This document shows positions 1-11,979 of a stretch of 64,000 nt of DNA, in pieces. Position numbers and translations under genes: made by a program. The stretch spans positions 44,818,686 through 44,882,685 of the forward strand of contig OZ005654.1 in the NCBI GenBank assembly GCA_963930645.1. The letters run 5' to 3'. The notes under the pieces were generated by a model. That model saw only the letters and a list, made by a program, of their open reading frames with translations. It was not told the DNA's origin and ran no database searches. Origin of the DNA: Salticus scenicus. Its lineage: Eukaryota; Arthropoda; Arachnida; Araneae; Salticidae. The first letter of the stretch is position 1. Every line of letters begins with the position of its first letter.

Positions 1-269
1 GTATTTGCCAATATTTTTTGCAGAATTTTCTAGATATTATCTACTCTCTTGGCAACGTGTAAACATTTTTTATTTTCCTTCATTTTTATTATATATTAAA
101 TATATATACGCACACACACCCATATAAAGCAGTAGTAAGGATTAAATCTCTTCCTGTCCTCTTACAATTTACCCGTCTCTGGCAGCCAAATACTATATTA
201 CTCTATGGAAAAATGTTTTAACAGAATTATTCATTTCCTTATTATTATTCCGTTTTTACATTCACTGAC
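1..269. other. AT-rich sequence, nothing recognised
   Basis: I see no splice-bounded exon, RNA gene or recognisable repeat here, only AT-rich sequence with short CA and TA runs near position 100-125. Confidence 0.4.
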
Positions 270-750
270 AAACGTTCAATTTATTACCATGTTTTTATTA
301 ACTTTTACTCTTGTTTGTGCGTTTGTGCGTTTGTTATTCCGGTACAAATCTTGCAATCTATTTTTAACTAACTTCCCTACTAGCTAGACATTTGAAACTT
401 TCACAGTAGCTCACAACCCGGTGACAACACAATATTTCGGATTTTCGAATAGTTTTCTTTTAATTAATTAAAATATGAAAATAATAAGCTCCTAATAGCA
501 ATAAAAATAGTCATTAAAATATTAGCTATAATTTAATGGTTGCCAAAAAAAATTTACGAGTTCATTTTCTTTCGACATAATAAATACATTTAACTAAACG
601 TGAGCGTTAAAAAATTGTGAAAAGTTAAATTATGCATCTGGCAAAAATTGACGTCATAATCACTTTAAAGATTTCAACACAATGATAAAGTGCTAATGTA
701 GTTCATGATGCAAATATATGTTATTCTGAAAGGATTAATATTTTATTTTT
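270..750 (+). repeat. Dispersed repeat family A, copy 1
   Basis: This block is closely similar to 11,980-12,400 and, inverted, to 53,080-53,540. Shared landmarks in order are GTTTGTGCG, CCGGTACAAAT, TTTCACAGTAGCTCA, CGGTGACAACACAATA, a TTAATTAAAATATGAAAAT stretch, GTGAGCGTTAAAAAATT, and GACGTCAT near the end. No coding capacity is evident. The central part also resembles the duplicated 29.6/30.3-kb unit, so both may derive from one old non-autonomous transposon. The short reading frame at its left edge is not conserved between copies and is rejected as a gene. Confidence 0.75.
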
Positions 751-2469
751 AAAACCTACTTTTATTATTATTATTATTCAAATTTCCCGTAACTCTTTAA
801 CCACTCACATTAGAACGTCCATCGCTGGAATATCGATAATAAGGATTTTCTCACCAAAAGTCGCCAAAAAAGTCGTCAAGGGCAAAAAGTCTCCATTACC
901 TGCCTATTGGAGCTTTTTAATGCGTTTTAAAGGGGAAATTAAGCTATTTTAACGCGAAAAAAGAGCTGGTAATGCAGAAAATTGTCATTTTATCAACTTA
1001 CTAAGCCTCTTTGAAAGAATTTATACAAAAATAAATACAATTATTTACAATTTCGTAACAATACGCATTGATAAAGTGCTAATGTAATTAGTTTTATGGC
1101 TATGATTCAACAGGAAATTTAAAAACATGGTTTATGAAAAGTTTTTTTTTATCGTATAATTATTTTTGCTTTCTATTTTATTATTATTATTATTTTGAAT
1201 ATTTCATCTTCAAATTATAAAGAGCAAAAAATGTATTTAATTATTTTTTTTCCCTTCCTTTTTAGCTGTAAAGTACAAAAAAAAAAAAAAAAAAAAAAAA
1301 ATCTTAAAGCGAGAATTAATTTAATGGTGGTGAATTTTATTAATGCAGAAACAGAATTTTAATAAATACATTAGATAATGAGTTATTCAGTTAATGAATT
1401 TTCTCAGAGAATAACATAGAAATTGGCTGAGACACAAGAGACCCTTTAATAAAAATAAAAAAATATTTAAAAAGGGCACTTGTTTCTTCCTCTTGCCTTA
1501 TTTTTCCTTCTCTCTCACTTGAACCTTTCCAAAGTCAAAACCCTTCACGGAAATATGATAAAACTCCCTGGACTGGAATCTTCCGAGAAATAACGGTCAC
1601 AATCATGGCCAATGATTCCTCGGAAACAATAAAACCATGGAGACTTCGAGAGACAGTCAGCGTGTAGCCAATATAACAAGGCGGAAGTTGCGGTTTTTTA
1701 TAGATGCTATTTCCATGAGAGAACCGTTCAGGTGAAAAATATATTGCTTTTGTTTCTTAGAGTCTCTAGTATCAACTCTTATATTTCCCCCCTGCATGAC
1801 GTAACAAGGTATGACATTCTACTTGATGGAATTTCATTCTCTAAGAATAATATATTTTAGATATTGTTTTACTTTTTGCTGTACCTGTATACAGTGAAAG
1901 GTCCATTTAGTCGATCTCGTAGTTATCCGAAGAACGAGAAATGTTGGCTGGTTGTAGGACAGTCTGTAATTACAAACCTAAACAATCTTAGAAGGTTCTG
2001 GTTAAAATATGGACACAGACACAATTCTGAAATAAATTTATAATAGTAACATAAGCCTTGTCATGTTCTTTTACTAAATCGTGGGTGGCAAGGTTGTTAG
2101 ATTGGATTTTTAGACATGCAAAGACATTTTGAATAAATAGCTTTTAAAAGTTATATTTGATAACAACTAACAGAATTTATTTCTTGCGTGTAAAGTACTC
2201 AGAGAAAGAATGTTGCTGTCATTTTGAGAAAATAAATTTTTTAATTTCATTGTTGTTGTTGTCTGAAACGTTTGTATTTTGAAATGTTATTTATATATTA
2301 TTGCTAATGTGCAAATTCATCTGTTTACGGAAAAATTGTGCTAATACCCACAAATGAAGTATCAATTTAACGATAATTTTTACTCATATAATTCATTTAG
2401 AAACGATTGCATTGAATATTTTAACTGATCTGAAATTTTAAGTTTTTGTACATTATTATATCTGTACTA
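751..2469. other. No gene recognised; slightly GC-richer segment near 1,490-1,840
   Basis: The stretch contains homopolymer and trinucleotide runs (A-run near 1,280, TTA runs near 765 and 1,180). From about 1,490 to 1,840 the base composition is more balanced and no copy of it occurs elsewhere in the window, so it could be single-copy regulatory sequence, but no exon or promoter signature is clear. Confidence 0.3.
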
Positions 2470-3382
2470 TACCCCGGAGGTTAAAAGACACCATGACCAT
2501 TTTGTGAAAACAGCTAACACTCTAATCTTGATACGAATATTTTGCTTTGTATAGAGGCATTAAGTCTTATACCCAGTTACTATAAAGGATAGAGGGCAGT
2601 AGAACATATAACCATGCCCATTTTCTTTATTCATGACAAATGCATAGACCTATTATAAGAGTGGATGGAGCATTCCATTATTAAAGGAATATCAGTAAAA
2701 GTGGCAAAGATGAAACACTTGACTACTGAAAAAATGTTATCTTTTCTGGCCTTTATCACGTCATTGGCGATTTTTTATTCTGAATATAAATATATTATTA
2801 TTATTATTATAATTATTATTATTATTATTAAAAGATACAGAAAGCAAAGCTTGTGTAAAACACTACAGCTGCTGAAATTTATATTTACCTTGTTATTAAC
2901 ACTTTCCAACAAAGTTCAAAAGTGTTTATAACTTCGGTTTGTCTAAGAACGAAATAATAAAATATTAAAAAGAATCTTAACTGTGAAATAAAATCCTTAT
3001 TTTACATAACTTCTAGCGCTTTTAAAGTACATCTAGTTACTATTTTTTACTATAAAATTCTTTTTAAGATCAAAACAATCTAACTTTTAAAGTGAAATAA
3101 AAATTTTAAAAAGAACTTTCAAAGAAAAAATGAAAATATCGTCTGCTTAAGAAAAAGCGGAGTTTAGGGCATGGCGAGAAAATTTCAATACTGACCAGTT
3201 TAGCTTCCTGTTCAACAGTCACGTGACTTTTTTATGAGTTATCTTTGTCACTGAAAAAGATTGCCATTGTCCTGCCCACTCTTATAATAGGTCTATGGAC
3301 AAATGTCATTAATTAATTTCATTATAACAACGTTCCTAAAAAAATTCATTCTTGTGACATAGTGTCCTTTACTTCCGGGGTA
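2470..3382. mobile_element. Outer MITE with CCCCGG-type terminal inverted repeats
   Basis: The left end ACCCCGGAGGTTAAAAGACA (2,471 on) is matched in inverse by the right end near 3,345-3,382 (TGTCCTTTACTTCCGGGGT). The similarity runs for about 35 bp with a few differences. The interior is occupied by a second, independent element (2,643-3,297), so this is a nest in which the outer element is older. No transposase sequence is visible. The superfamily is undetermined because I cannot see a clean target duplication. Confidence 0.55.
2643..3297. mobile_element. 655-bp MITE with perfect 22-bp TIRs and 8-bp target duplication
   Basis: The left end CATAGACCTATTATAAGAGT (continuing GG) is repeated exactly in inverse at 3,276-3,297. 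The element is flanked on both sides by GACAAATG (2,635-2,642 and 3,298-3,305), a perfect 8-bp target site duplication. An 8-bp duplication is known for hAT and P superfamilies; the CATA start is not the usual hAT CAG/TAG. Inside are a poly-ATT tract and a hairpin near 2,894-2,925 (ACACTTTCCAAC and its imperfect inverse) of a type also seen at 27,304. The 88-residue reading frame inside is low complexity and not credible as a gene. Confidence 0.85.
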
Positions 3383-4295
3383 CAGGCATATTTAGCATAT
3401 ACAGTGTACAGTATGTATAATGATACGATATAATAAATGAAATATTTTTCTTTCTACATGCTTAAGAATTGTGTAAAATTGTAAACTTCAAAATTACTAT
3501 AGCATCAATAAAAAAATACAGTATATTGTAAAACAGTTTAATACGATATATTTTGAAATATGTTGACGATAGATACAATGTTATTACAATTTCCAAATAC
3601 ATTTTAGCTTAGCATGAATAGAGCGCAATAAATTGAATGAAACTTAACAAGAATGAGAAAGTACGTTTTGTACAGATTAAAAAAAACATTTCCCAAATTT
3701 TCTTACCCATTAAATCATTTAACCTCTATGTATTTTAACATCGTGATGACACATTAAAATAAATTTTGTCTTTACTATAGACGAAGAAAAATAATTTAAA
3801 TCCTTGTAGCATTTCTTTCAAAGAAAAGCAATGCTATATTTTGCTTTTGTGTAGTTATAGCAAAAGTACAAAATCAATTTTGACTTTAACTGCAATGATT
3901 TTTTTTTTTACAAATTTCTCTCATAGAACGCAGTGCTTTATAAACTCTTTTTGGGATTTCAATACACAAACTATCCTTGCTGATTAATACCAATATTTAC
4001 ATTAATTATAATAATGTCCCATTATTATATCATTTTTAATTGTATATTAATACCATTTTCAATACAGAAATCTCATAGTCAACTTAAGTTACATACTCAG
4101 GGGTGTTTGTGACAACTGATTTTAAAACCAGAATTTTTTAACATTGATTGATATTACTGATAGTTTTCTAGTAAAGTCTAGCAATTAACTACAACCAAAA
4201 TTTATAGTTCGTAATTTCTGTTGGGGAAAAAAAAATTCCGGAACGCGAATACATCAGCTTCAAAGCATTCGAAAAATGTTTACGGAAATCAGAAC
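3383..4295. other. No feature recognised
   Basis: AT-rich sequence without recognisable exon, RNA gene or repeat boundary. Confidence 0.4.
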
Positions 4296-4303
4296 ATATA
4301 GGC

Positions 4304-4530
4304 AGGGGTCGTACTGTCCGCCCTTTTTTCAGGACACTCTCATGAATGAGAAATTTTAAAATTTATTGCTACCACTATTTTTATAAAATAATTTCTACTC
4401 TGTTTAATCATGGCACATTTCTACAAATATACCAGAGGTATTTCTGCATGAAATTTGTGGTGGCAAAAAAAGCAGAAATTTCTTATGTTTGAGAGTGTCC
4501 TGAAAAAAAAGGCGGAGAGTACGAACCCTG
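4304..4530. mobile_element. hAT-type MITE (227 bp) with 8-bp target duplication
   Basis: The ends AGGGGTCGTACTGTCCGCC and GGCGGAGAGTACGAACCCTG are inverted copies, and the inverted similarity continues through the CAGGACACTCTCAT / TGAGAGTGTCCTG stretch, about 38 bp in total. Both sides carry ATATAGGC (4,296-4,303 and 4,531-4,538), the 8-bp duplication expected of hAT elements; the left terminal C of CAGGG is shared with the duplication. The two overlapping small reading frames on opposite strands here are by-products of the palindrome. Confidence 0.85.
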
Positions 4531-4538
4531 ATATAGGC

Positions 4539-6043
4539 AAACAGACAGTCAAACTTAACCCTTTCAGTCGCAGTGTTCCCGCTGATGGAACACCTAATTT
4601 TAATTCTCAAGTGCAAAAACTCATCCCGGAAATGTTTTAGCAAAAATTTACATTTATAACATAGCAGAAATGGCCCTTTTTTTAACGTGAAAATTTAAAA
4701 TTTCTTCTATTTTAATTGTGTTTCTAAATTCCGGTGGCAGTGTAATTTAAATGATCCGAATTACCTTGCACCGCAAAGGGTTAAAATACTCCAGAATAAA
4801 TTGAAATGTTGGGATCTATGCAACTTTTACGACTTTTTTGTTGTCGATAATGTTTACTTATAAAGTGATTTATTTATTAAATTAAATATTATTTGAATTT
4901 AATAAGGTTTACTTACAGATGTTTCAAACCGAGAATTTCTGGAAAAGGAACAATGCTAATTTTTTATTTTTTAAATATTTATGATCAGCTATGTGTCTAA
5001 AAACCATTTTTAAAATTAGTTTAGTAATTTTTAAAATAAATTAAGTAGTGAACGTTAAAGGGTTAAGCCATAAACATGACATCTTTGTTCAGAAATATTA
5101 AAAATAAAGAATTTATATTGAAGAATTTGAAATTAGAAAAAAAAAAAAAAATTAAAATTGCTGACGCTTTCACAAGATAGCCAATATCTTTAAAAAATAT
5201 GTAATTTCATAAATAAACTAACAATTAATTGTAAATAGATGTTGAAAGTTTAACCGAACAATTTGGTTTTAATCTCAACACTGAACTTAAATTACGATTT
5301 AAGTTACTTTGTTAAATTTCCACTTTTTCTTTCCTGGGGTAAAAGATAAAAGACAGTGATTTAAGTCAATCGAAGCTAAATCATACCCAATATTTTCCTT
5401 TTGCGGTATACATTTAACTGTTCCAAAAATTTAGCGGTGCGTTTGAACCTATTAAATGGTCACGAATTGAGTGAATTGGAAGAGGTCTATCATAAATATA
5501 AAAAGATAAACCCATTGCAAATTGCCGGCCTATTTTCTTAAAACCATATTAGTCTGCTAAAATGCAATAAATGAAAACGCTCACATAAGAAGAAAAAGAA
5601 GACAGGGTTAATATAAGAAATGCAATTTTATATGCTTTTGTTAAAACTTAATGTGTTATTTTCGTTATTGTTTAAAAAAAAAAAAAAATGTTGAAAGAAG
5701 TAATTTTTAATATACAAATATGTTTTGCCGTTCCCAGTTTGATCTTGAAACAAATCAAACTCATTCTAATGTGTTTAAAAAAATGAACATCTTTTGCTGT
5801 AACGTGAATACAAAACGATGAATTAAAAGAAATGTATTCTTTGCAAAGTTCCTTATTAAATGACTGCAGGCAAGCTTTAATAAATTATAAAAATAAAAAA
5901 AAAAATTAAGAAATATCTTACTGTATATCTTAAAAAAAAAAAAAAAAAAAAAGCCACCCCTTGATTAATTTTTTTGCATATCGTTGTATAAACATGCGGT
6001 TGGTGTCGATCAACTATAACAACGTCTAGTTTATAATATACCT

Positions 6044-6075
<32 letters not shown>
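4539..6075. other. No gene recognised; homopolymer-rich
   Basis: AT-rich with several A-runs of 10-20 and T-runs; ends in a long T-run at about 6,047-6,079. Nothing coding or structured is visible. Confidence 0.4.
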
Positions 6076-6079
<4 letters not shown>

Positions 6080-6083
<4 letters not shown>

Positions 6084-6275
6084 AATCGTCAACATATTAA
6101 AACTTGCACCAACTTCTTTTTTTTTTTTTTTTTTTTAATCGTCAACATATTAAATCTTGCACCAACTTCAGTTTTTTTTTTTTTTTTAAATGGTCAACAT
6201 ATTAAAACTTGCACCAACTTCATTTTTTTTTTTTTCTTAAATCGTCAACATATTAAAACTTGCACCAACTTCAGT
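6080..6275 (+). repeat. Four-copy tandem repeat separated by T-runs
   Basis: A unit reading CGTCAACATATTAAAACTTG followed by CACCAACTTC occurs four times (about 6,086, 6,138, 6,191, 6,242), each copy preceded by a T-run of different length. Units are almost identical (single substitutions such as AAATC/AAAAC and TCG/TGG), so the array is young; length variation is confined to the T-runs. A (TTTA)n tract follows at about 6,285-6,320. Confidence 0.9.
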
Positions 6276-6287
6276 TATATTTTTATT

Positions 6288-6318
<31 letters not shown>

Positions 6319-6504
6319 TTTTACAATTTCTGGTGGTTACTTGGACTTAATCAACCCGAAAAATGGTATAGTTCATGTATTTCTCTCAATTTTCCATAGT
6401 TATGAGCTGTCAAAATATGGGGAGGCTAATGTTAAATGAATGTAAATATTAACTATTTTCACTGAAAACGAATTTTAAAAATATATTTATAATAATGGTT
6501 TGTA

Positions 6505-6976
6505 CAGGGTTGTCATGCTACCTGGAAAACCTGAAATAGTCAGGGAATTTGAAAATTGACCATAAAAGTCAGGGAAAAAATCAGGGAATTTGAATATTTT
6601 AGCCAGAATCTTGAAAAGTCAGGGAATTTCATATGATGATTGCTAAAACAAAAAAACAACTTTTCTACCCATTGGTCATTTTTCAGTTTTTTTTCTTAGC
6701 TTATGCCATTTTTTAAAACATCCCCAGCCTTCCTTTCCACTCATGAAAGAAATTTCTTATTTCTCTTATAAGCTACTGATTCTATCACTGTATGTAAATT
6801 TTGTCATATGTATTTTTTGTGTTTTCAAGTAGTATTATAATTATTTTGCCCTCAACACAGCCAATGCTCAATATATCTTTAGACTGGAATTTTCTTAGAA
6901 CACACCTGGAAAAGTCAGGGAATTTCATTCTCCTGTTTCAGTGGCAACACTTTGACTGACTTGCATGACAACTTTG
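6505..6976. mobile_element. hAT-like MITE with GTTGTCATGC termini
   Basis: The left end CAGGGTTGTCATGC and right end GCATGACAACTTTG form short inverted repeats. The interior repeats GTCAGGGAATTT at least four times (near 6,538, 6,580, 6,618 and 6,914), a pattern I know from hAT-like MITEs in several animal genomes. A clean 8-bp target duplication is not visible, so the right boundary is approximate. Confidence 0.6.
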
Positions 6977-7490
6977 ACTTCTTGCCATTTTGCCGAATTC
7001 TGTAATTAAATTTAGCGCAAAGATATTAATCAAGAAATTTGAAAAGGAGAAAGTTTCCGAAATGAATACTTTTAAAAATATCCTGATTATTCTAAATGTC
7101 ATAAGATGATCTAACAAAAATTTTCAAAAAAAAAAAAAAAAATTCTATTGATATAAATAAGAATGACTGCAGTCAATTCCATGAATACATTATAGCTTTT
7201 ATTTGCTGGTATTTGCAAATTTACGGAATAATCTTTTAAGTCCCATCGCTTCTGGCATTTTCTTTTTAGCTTACTGTATAACACTTTTTTTTTTTTTTTT
7301 TAATACAAAATATGATTGCAGTTATGTGATATTATTTTCATTAAATAAAATATGCTAATCAAGGAAAAATCTGCTTCATTTCCCCCCCCCCCCCCTAGTC
7401 TCCTTATGTTCACATTAAAAAAAAATTGATTAATAACATTGAACACTAAACTTTCACTTTCAAATCTTGCTATTAGTTGTAATAAATAAC

Positions 7491-7679
7491 TACCGTAATT
7501 TCTGGTAGTTACCCCGCAGGTTATATAATCCAGTTTTGCACCAGAAATTTCAATTGATAAATAAATTTATGTTTGTACGAGCTCTTCCTTCCAAAAAGTA
7601 TAGATTTCTCTATTAAATAAAATTTCTGGTGGAGAAATGACGTATCTTACCTGCGGGTTATCTACCAGAAATTACGGTA
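7491..7679. mobile_element. Palindromic MITE with ACCGTAATTTCTGGTAG termini
   Basis: TACCGTAATTTCTGGTAG at the left edge is exactly inverted at the right edge, and inverted similarity continues through the CCCGCAGGTTA / TAACCCGCAGGTAA motifs, about 33 bp. Target TA dinucleotides at both ends would fit a Tc1/mariner-type insertion, but the TA is part of the inverted repeat, so this is not independent evidence. No coding capacity. Confidence 0.75.
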
Positions 7680-8413
7680 ACCGATTTTTGAGAAATATAA
7701 CTTTCTCTGCAAGCATGTTTAAAAACATCTTTTTTGCATTTCTCCACCTCCTTTTGTTAAATTCATTAATAGCAAATTTACCTTCTGCTTTGCATACAAT
7801 GCAAATCTAGTAACATATTTACCTTCTTTGCACACAATATAGATTTGGAAACCAAACAAAAGAACAAAAAAAAAAAAGGGACACTTCATTACCACATCGT
7901 TTTTTATGAATTCATATATATTCATAAGAAAACCTTTCAGTTACTATGAAATCCCCGTTATACGGCTGAGAGCATGAACACATAATCTGTAGCCCAGATA
8001 ACAATGAACCAAATTAATATTGATATACGAACGCTGAATGGATCCGCCTTTAACTCCGCCTCCACACGATAATTAACTTTAAAAAAAAAAGTGAAAGAAA
8101 AAAAAAAACTAATAATTATTTCGCTACTGAGTGCTGTTTTAAAAATGATCATTAAAAGGAAGTCATAAATATTCAAGAGGTTGGTGCATTTGCATAATTT
8201 TCTGGAGAGTACTCTAGGATCGATTTGTACGATATTTTAGAAGAGCGTTGCCAGAAAAACTTCATAATTATTAATTACATTTTTTTTAATAGAGTAAAAC
8301 CGCCTGGGGATATGTAATAACTTGCTGGTATTGACATTGAAATTCTGCCAAACTTCTGGAAATTTTGATTTATTTGTAATGCATAAGATGGCCATAAATG
8401 GTTACCCTTTAGA

Positions 8414-8448
<35 letters not shown>

Positions 8449-8890
8449 AGCATCGCAAAGCTACTTTCATGGTTGATAAAATAATTATATTCTTTTATTT
8501 TATTTTATTTTATTTTATTATGCAATTCAGGTTGCGATAGGTGTTTTCATATAGGACTAAGTTTAAGTACTCGATGTGGTTTTAATATAACTTATAGATA
8601 ATATACAGGGATTCTCAAAATTAAGCGAAAGCCTTTTTTTTCTATTCTATGTAATTGATGGAAGGGCTTTTACTACATTTTACTATATCAACGAACACGG
8701 ATTAGGAATGAAAATTAATTTACCATATTCATATGTTAGAAAACACTATTTTTCTATCGCATATATTTTTAGGTCTGGCTTTTTGTATATTATCGCGTTT
8801 TCAGATCCCTTGAATACGAAAGTCGAATTTTTACCGGTTGATTTGTAATGTGTGTGTGTTATGAGCACAACATAAAAATAAATAATTGCA
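7680..8890. other. No gene recognised
   Basis: AT-rich, with an A-run at about 8,415-8,447 and a TTTTA run at about 8,490-8,520. The reading frames that cross these runs are low complexity. Confidence 0.4.
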
Positions 8891-8893
8891 GCA

Positions 8894-9200
8894 CAGTGGC
8901 GGATCCAGAACTTAACTTTCGGGGGGGGGGGGGCTAAGAGTTTTCAAGATGTTATTCCGGGTCAATGATAAATTTACAATAGTAACATTCAGTTGTGAAT
9001 GTTAATGCTTTTTTTTTTTTTTTTTTTTTTTTTTTTGGTCACTGCAGCAAATTATGTATATTTTGAAGTTCACATGAAGTTACCGCTTTAATAGTTTGAT
9101 CAAGACAGGTAAGGTTCAAGGAGTGGGGCGGGTGAAAGCTGCCTAAAAAATTTGGAGTTTAAAATTTAGTAACGGCCGTGAATTATTTTTAAGTGCAGAT
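8894..9200. mobile_element. Probable hAT left end (CAGTGGCGGATCCAG)
   Basis: CAGTGGCGGATCCAG followed by a G-run is a start I recognise from widespread hAT-type MITEs. I could not identify the matching right end or a target duplication, so the right limit given is arbitrary. A T-run occupies about 9,009-9,036. Confidence 0.4.
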
Positions 9201-9332
9201 ATTATTATTTAAACAAGGGGTTGAGATGGGCGGTAGCCCGTGTCACGCAGACTTATGAGCCGCATAAAACTGTTTATAAATTTATTTTAAATTGTTTTTA
9301 AATTATAAGAAAGCACCAAAGTAATTAGGACA

Positions 9333-9375
9333 AAACTTTGAATAAACACCATTTTATGGTGTTTATTCAAAGCGT
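9333..9375. repeat. Short palindrome, remnant of foldback family H
   Basis: AACTTTGAATAAACACCAT is followed almost immediately by its inverse ATGGTGTTTATTCAAAG. The same arm sequence terminates the larger foldback elements at 33.4, 36.8 and 39.6 kb, so this is probably a collapsed or deleted member of that family. Confidence 0.75.
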
Positions 9376-9649
9376 TGTACTAATTGTTTTTTAATTAGAT
9401 TTTTATGTTGTAATTTTATGTTATTACCCTTAATCTGCAAAGAATCTTTATAGTATATTTAAAAGCAGAGTAAGAGCCAGTCATGTGAGTGACACACCAG
9501 ATTATTTTATTAGTATTACTACTAATAATTTAGATAAATAATAACGATGTTGATTTATGTCATAAAATAAATTTCCAAACCCTCTTAGGAATTAACAAAT
9601 CAATGCTATATTACAGATTTGCAATATAGGTACATGAGGATGAATTAAA

Positions 9650-10296
9650 ACTAGTATGTTGTGGCCACCACAAGACTTTCTTCTATATTTTCCTATACAA
9701 ATTCACTCAGTAACAATATTTAAAAAAATACGATTTTTTTTCGTTAAAAGTAAAAATAAAAATCGATAATTTTGTTTTAAATTATCACAAATTTATAGTT
9801 CAACCATTCGTTTTAAAGGTATTGATGAGACCTGTCGAAAGATTTCCATCTTGAAAATTTAGCACAAGCGATGCCCCCACATGCACAATTTTTTTTTTCC
9901 TAATTAACTACTACTATTATCAATAATTTACAATCACAGGTTAAGAATAACTCTTATTATGTACATTTATACGAAATTTTGTCTTATACTGCCATGTTAA
10001 AAATTTAGAAAAATGCGATCACAGTGCCACCTGTTGAGCGATTGATCCCCAAATCTAATCAGCACCAGTTTATGTCAGGGTGCAACTAAATAGCAAGTTT
10101 GGTTAAATTTCATGCAATGGTTCGTGAGATACAGCGTCCACAAAAATCGTGATACACACAGACAGACAGACATTTTCTAAAAACTATCAATTCGTGTTCA
10201 GGACATCCCAAAACGTGTAAATCCATCAAAAAACGGAGTTCGAAAATTTTCACGAATCCAATACTTCCTCTATATTACATATAGAAGAAAGTAAAA
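9650..10296 (+). mobile_element. Family D element, copy 1 (hairpin-bounded, non-autonomous)
   Basis: The left end starts ACTAGTATG, then a hairpin TTGTGG-CCA-CCACAA, then GACTTTCTTCTATAT. The right end has AAAACGTGTAAATCCATC, then CGAATCCAATACTT and a hairpin whose arms are CTTCCTCTATAT / ATATAGAAGAAAG. The interior carries a GACAGACAGACA run and a module mentioning GAGATACAG, both found in the other copies at 11.1, 14.8, 40.9 and 61.5 kb. No reading frame of note. The element fits the terminal plan of Helentron-type elements, but class is inference. Confidence 0.8.
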
Positions 10297-11123
10297 ATAT
10301 ATGTCCCTTTGGAAAGATATTACTTAAAAGTAAATAATCTGTAGGAGGTCAGTAATAAGTGAAATTCTTCTTAGTGTTCTTTTATTCTACTTGTTTATTT
10401 CTTCAAACTCTTATATATATATATATATATATATGTAATTGAATTTCGGGTTGTAGAAATTACTTCACTGCAGCCTACTTAATGACATAGCTATCCAAAG
10501 TGTGAGATTAATATCATTAATTTACTCGGATACTTATTTTCTTCATCAAATAGACTTTCGTGCACTGTAATCTGATACAGATGGATATCAGAACCTCATA
10601 TTTCAGCTGGCAACACACCCCTACAGATAAGAAATAGAACATCGTCGTGTCATTGGCAAAGCAGGTGAATCTCATCACAGAAATATCGATTTTATTTCTT
10701 GATCTTGATCCTCTTGCCTGCAATCTTCGGGTTTTCCTACTTACTTTTGTGTTTTTAATTCCAGTCTTTGCCCGGAGGTTATGCCTATTTTGTTTGAAAG
10801 AGAGATCGTCTGATATCGCCGGAGGGAAAAATACGTATAAGTTTTCAAGACTCTGTTATTAAAATCATCTGCTGTACACCAAGAAAATACAATTCACATT
10901 GGCTTCGTAATTTAAATAACGCTGCTTAATGATAGATATTGCTAATAATAATGATGGGCTTCGCCGAATCGAACCCCGTCTTTGTTCGTTTTTCGAAATT
11001 TTCACTTTATTGGTATTTTTCCTTTTTCTTTTAAAAGATATTTTGTTAATAAAAGTTCTTATATTTATTTAGAAAGTATTTTAATTAATTAATTTTTCTT
11101 CCATGTCTATTTTACCATGTTTT
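10297..11123. other. Apparently single-copy sequence, no gene recognised
   Basis: This stretch has more balanced composition than its surroundings (about 10,540-10,850) and no second copy in the window. Overlapping reading frames exist on both strands (about 10,517-10,862) but without recognisable domain or splice context, and the (TA)n run at about 10,415-10,434 is simple repeat. Confidence 0.3.
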
Positions 11124-11975
11124 TACTTTCTTCTATCTTCAATAGAAGAAAGTATTGGATTCGTAAAAAATTTCGATTTCGGGTTTTTGATGGATTTACA
11201 CGTTTTGAGAGCTGTAGAACACGATTTTAACATTTTTAGAAAATGTCTGTCTGTCTGTCTGTCTGTCTGTGTGTGACAAAATTTTGTGGCAACTGTATCT
11301 CTGGAACTACTGCACAGAATTTCATACAAATTGGTATGTAGTTGCACCTTGACATAAATTAGTGCCTATCAACTTTTGGTAAAAATCGTCTTACAGGTTG
11401 CGTTGCCATCCCGCTTTTTCTAAATTTTTAACAGGGTGATATAGGGCAAAAATTTTCAAGATGAGTATCTTTCGAAAGGTCTCGTCAGTACCTTTAAAAC
11501 GAATGGTTGAACTATAAATCTGTGATAATTTAAAACAAAGTTATCGATTTTTTTTACTTTTTACGAAAAAAAACTTAGAAAAAAGATTTTTTTTTTTTCA
11601 CCCCTTAATTTTATCAAACTCCCACGGTTTCCGTGTTTTGGGTAAAATGTGAAAATTATTCTAAGTTTGTCAAAACACGGAAACCGTGGGACTTTGACAA
11701 AATTGGGGGAAAAATGCAAAAATTTGTTTAAGTTTGTCAGAACACGGAAACCGTGGGAGTTTGATAGAATTAAGGGGAGAGAGAAAAAAAAAAAAAAAGT
11801 GGGACTTTGACAAAATTTTGGGTAAAATGTGAAAATTTGATAAAGTCCCACTTTTTTTTTTTTCCCCTCTCCCCTTAATTCTATACTTTTTTTTTTATTA
11901 TTATTATTATTGTTACTGAGTGAATATGTATAGGAAAAGATAGAAGAAAGTCTCGTGGTGGCCACAACATACTAG
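11124..11975 (-). mobile_element. Family D element, copy 2 (minus orientation)
   Basis: Read on the minus strand it begins ACTAGTATG, hairpin TTGTGG-CCA-CCACGA, GACTTTCTTCTA and ends with CAATACTTTCTTCTATTGAA and the inverse arm. The (GTCT)n run at about 11,244-11,271 corresponds to the GACA run of copy 1. It contains a cluster of nested palindromes (11,598-11,890) absent from the other copies, described separately. Reading frames over it are low complexity. Confidence 0.85.
11598..11890. repeat. Nested inverted repeats inside family D copy 2
   Basis: CCCACGGTTTCCGTGTTTTG (about 11,620) recurs inverted near 11,673 and again near 11,737. The outer arms CCCCTTAATTTTATCAAACT and AGTTTGATAGAATTAAGGGG enclose them, and a third foldback built on GTGGGACTTTGACAAA / AAAGTCCCAC follows at about 11,797-11,850. 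The result is a set of palindromes within palindromes, all made from one or two short seed sequences. Confidence 0.85.
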
Positions 11976-11979
11976 TTAT

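Noticed and set aside
11561..11965. 134-residue minus-strand frame
   Set aside because: Composed of homopolymer-encoded Lys/Phe/Asn runs and the nested palindromes of a family D element.
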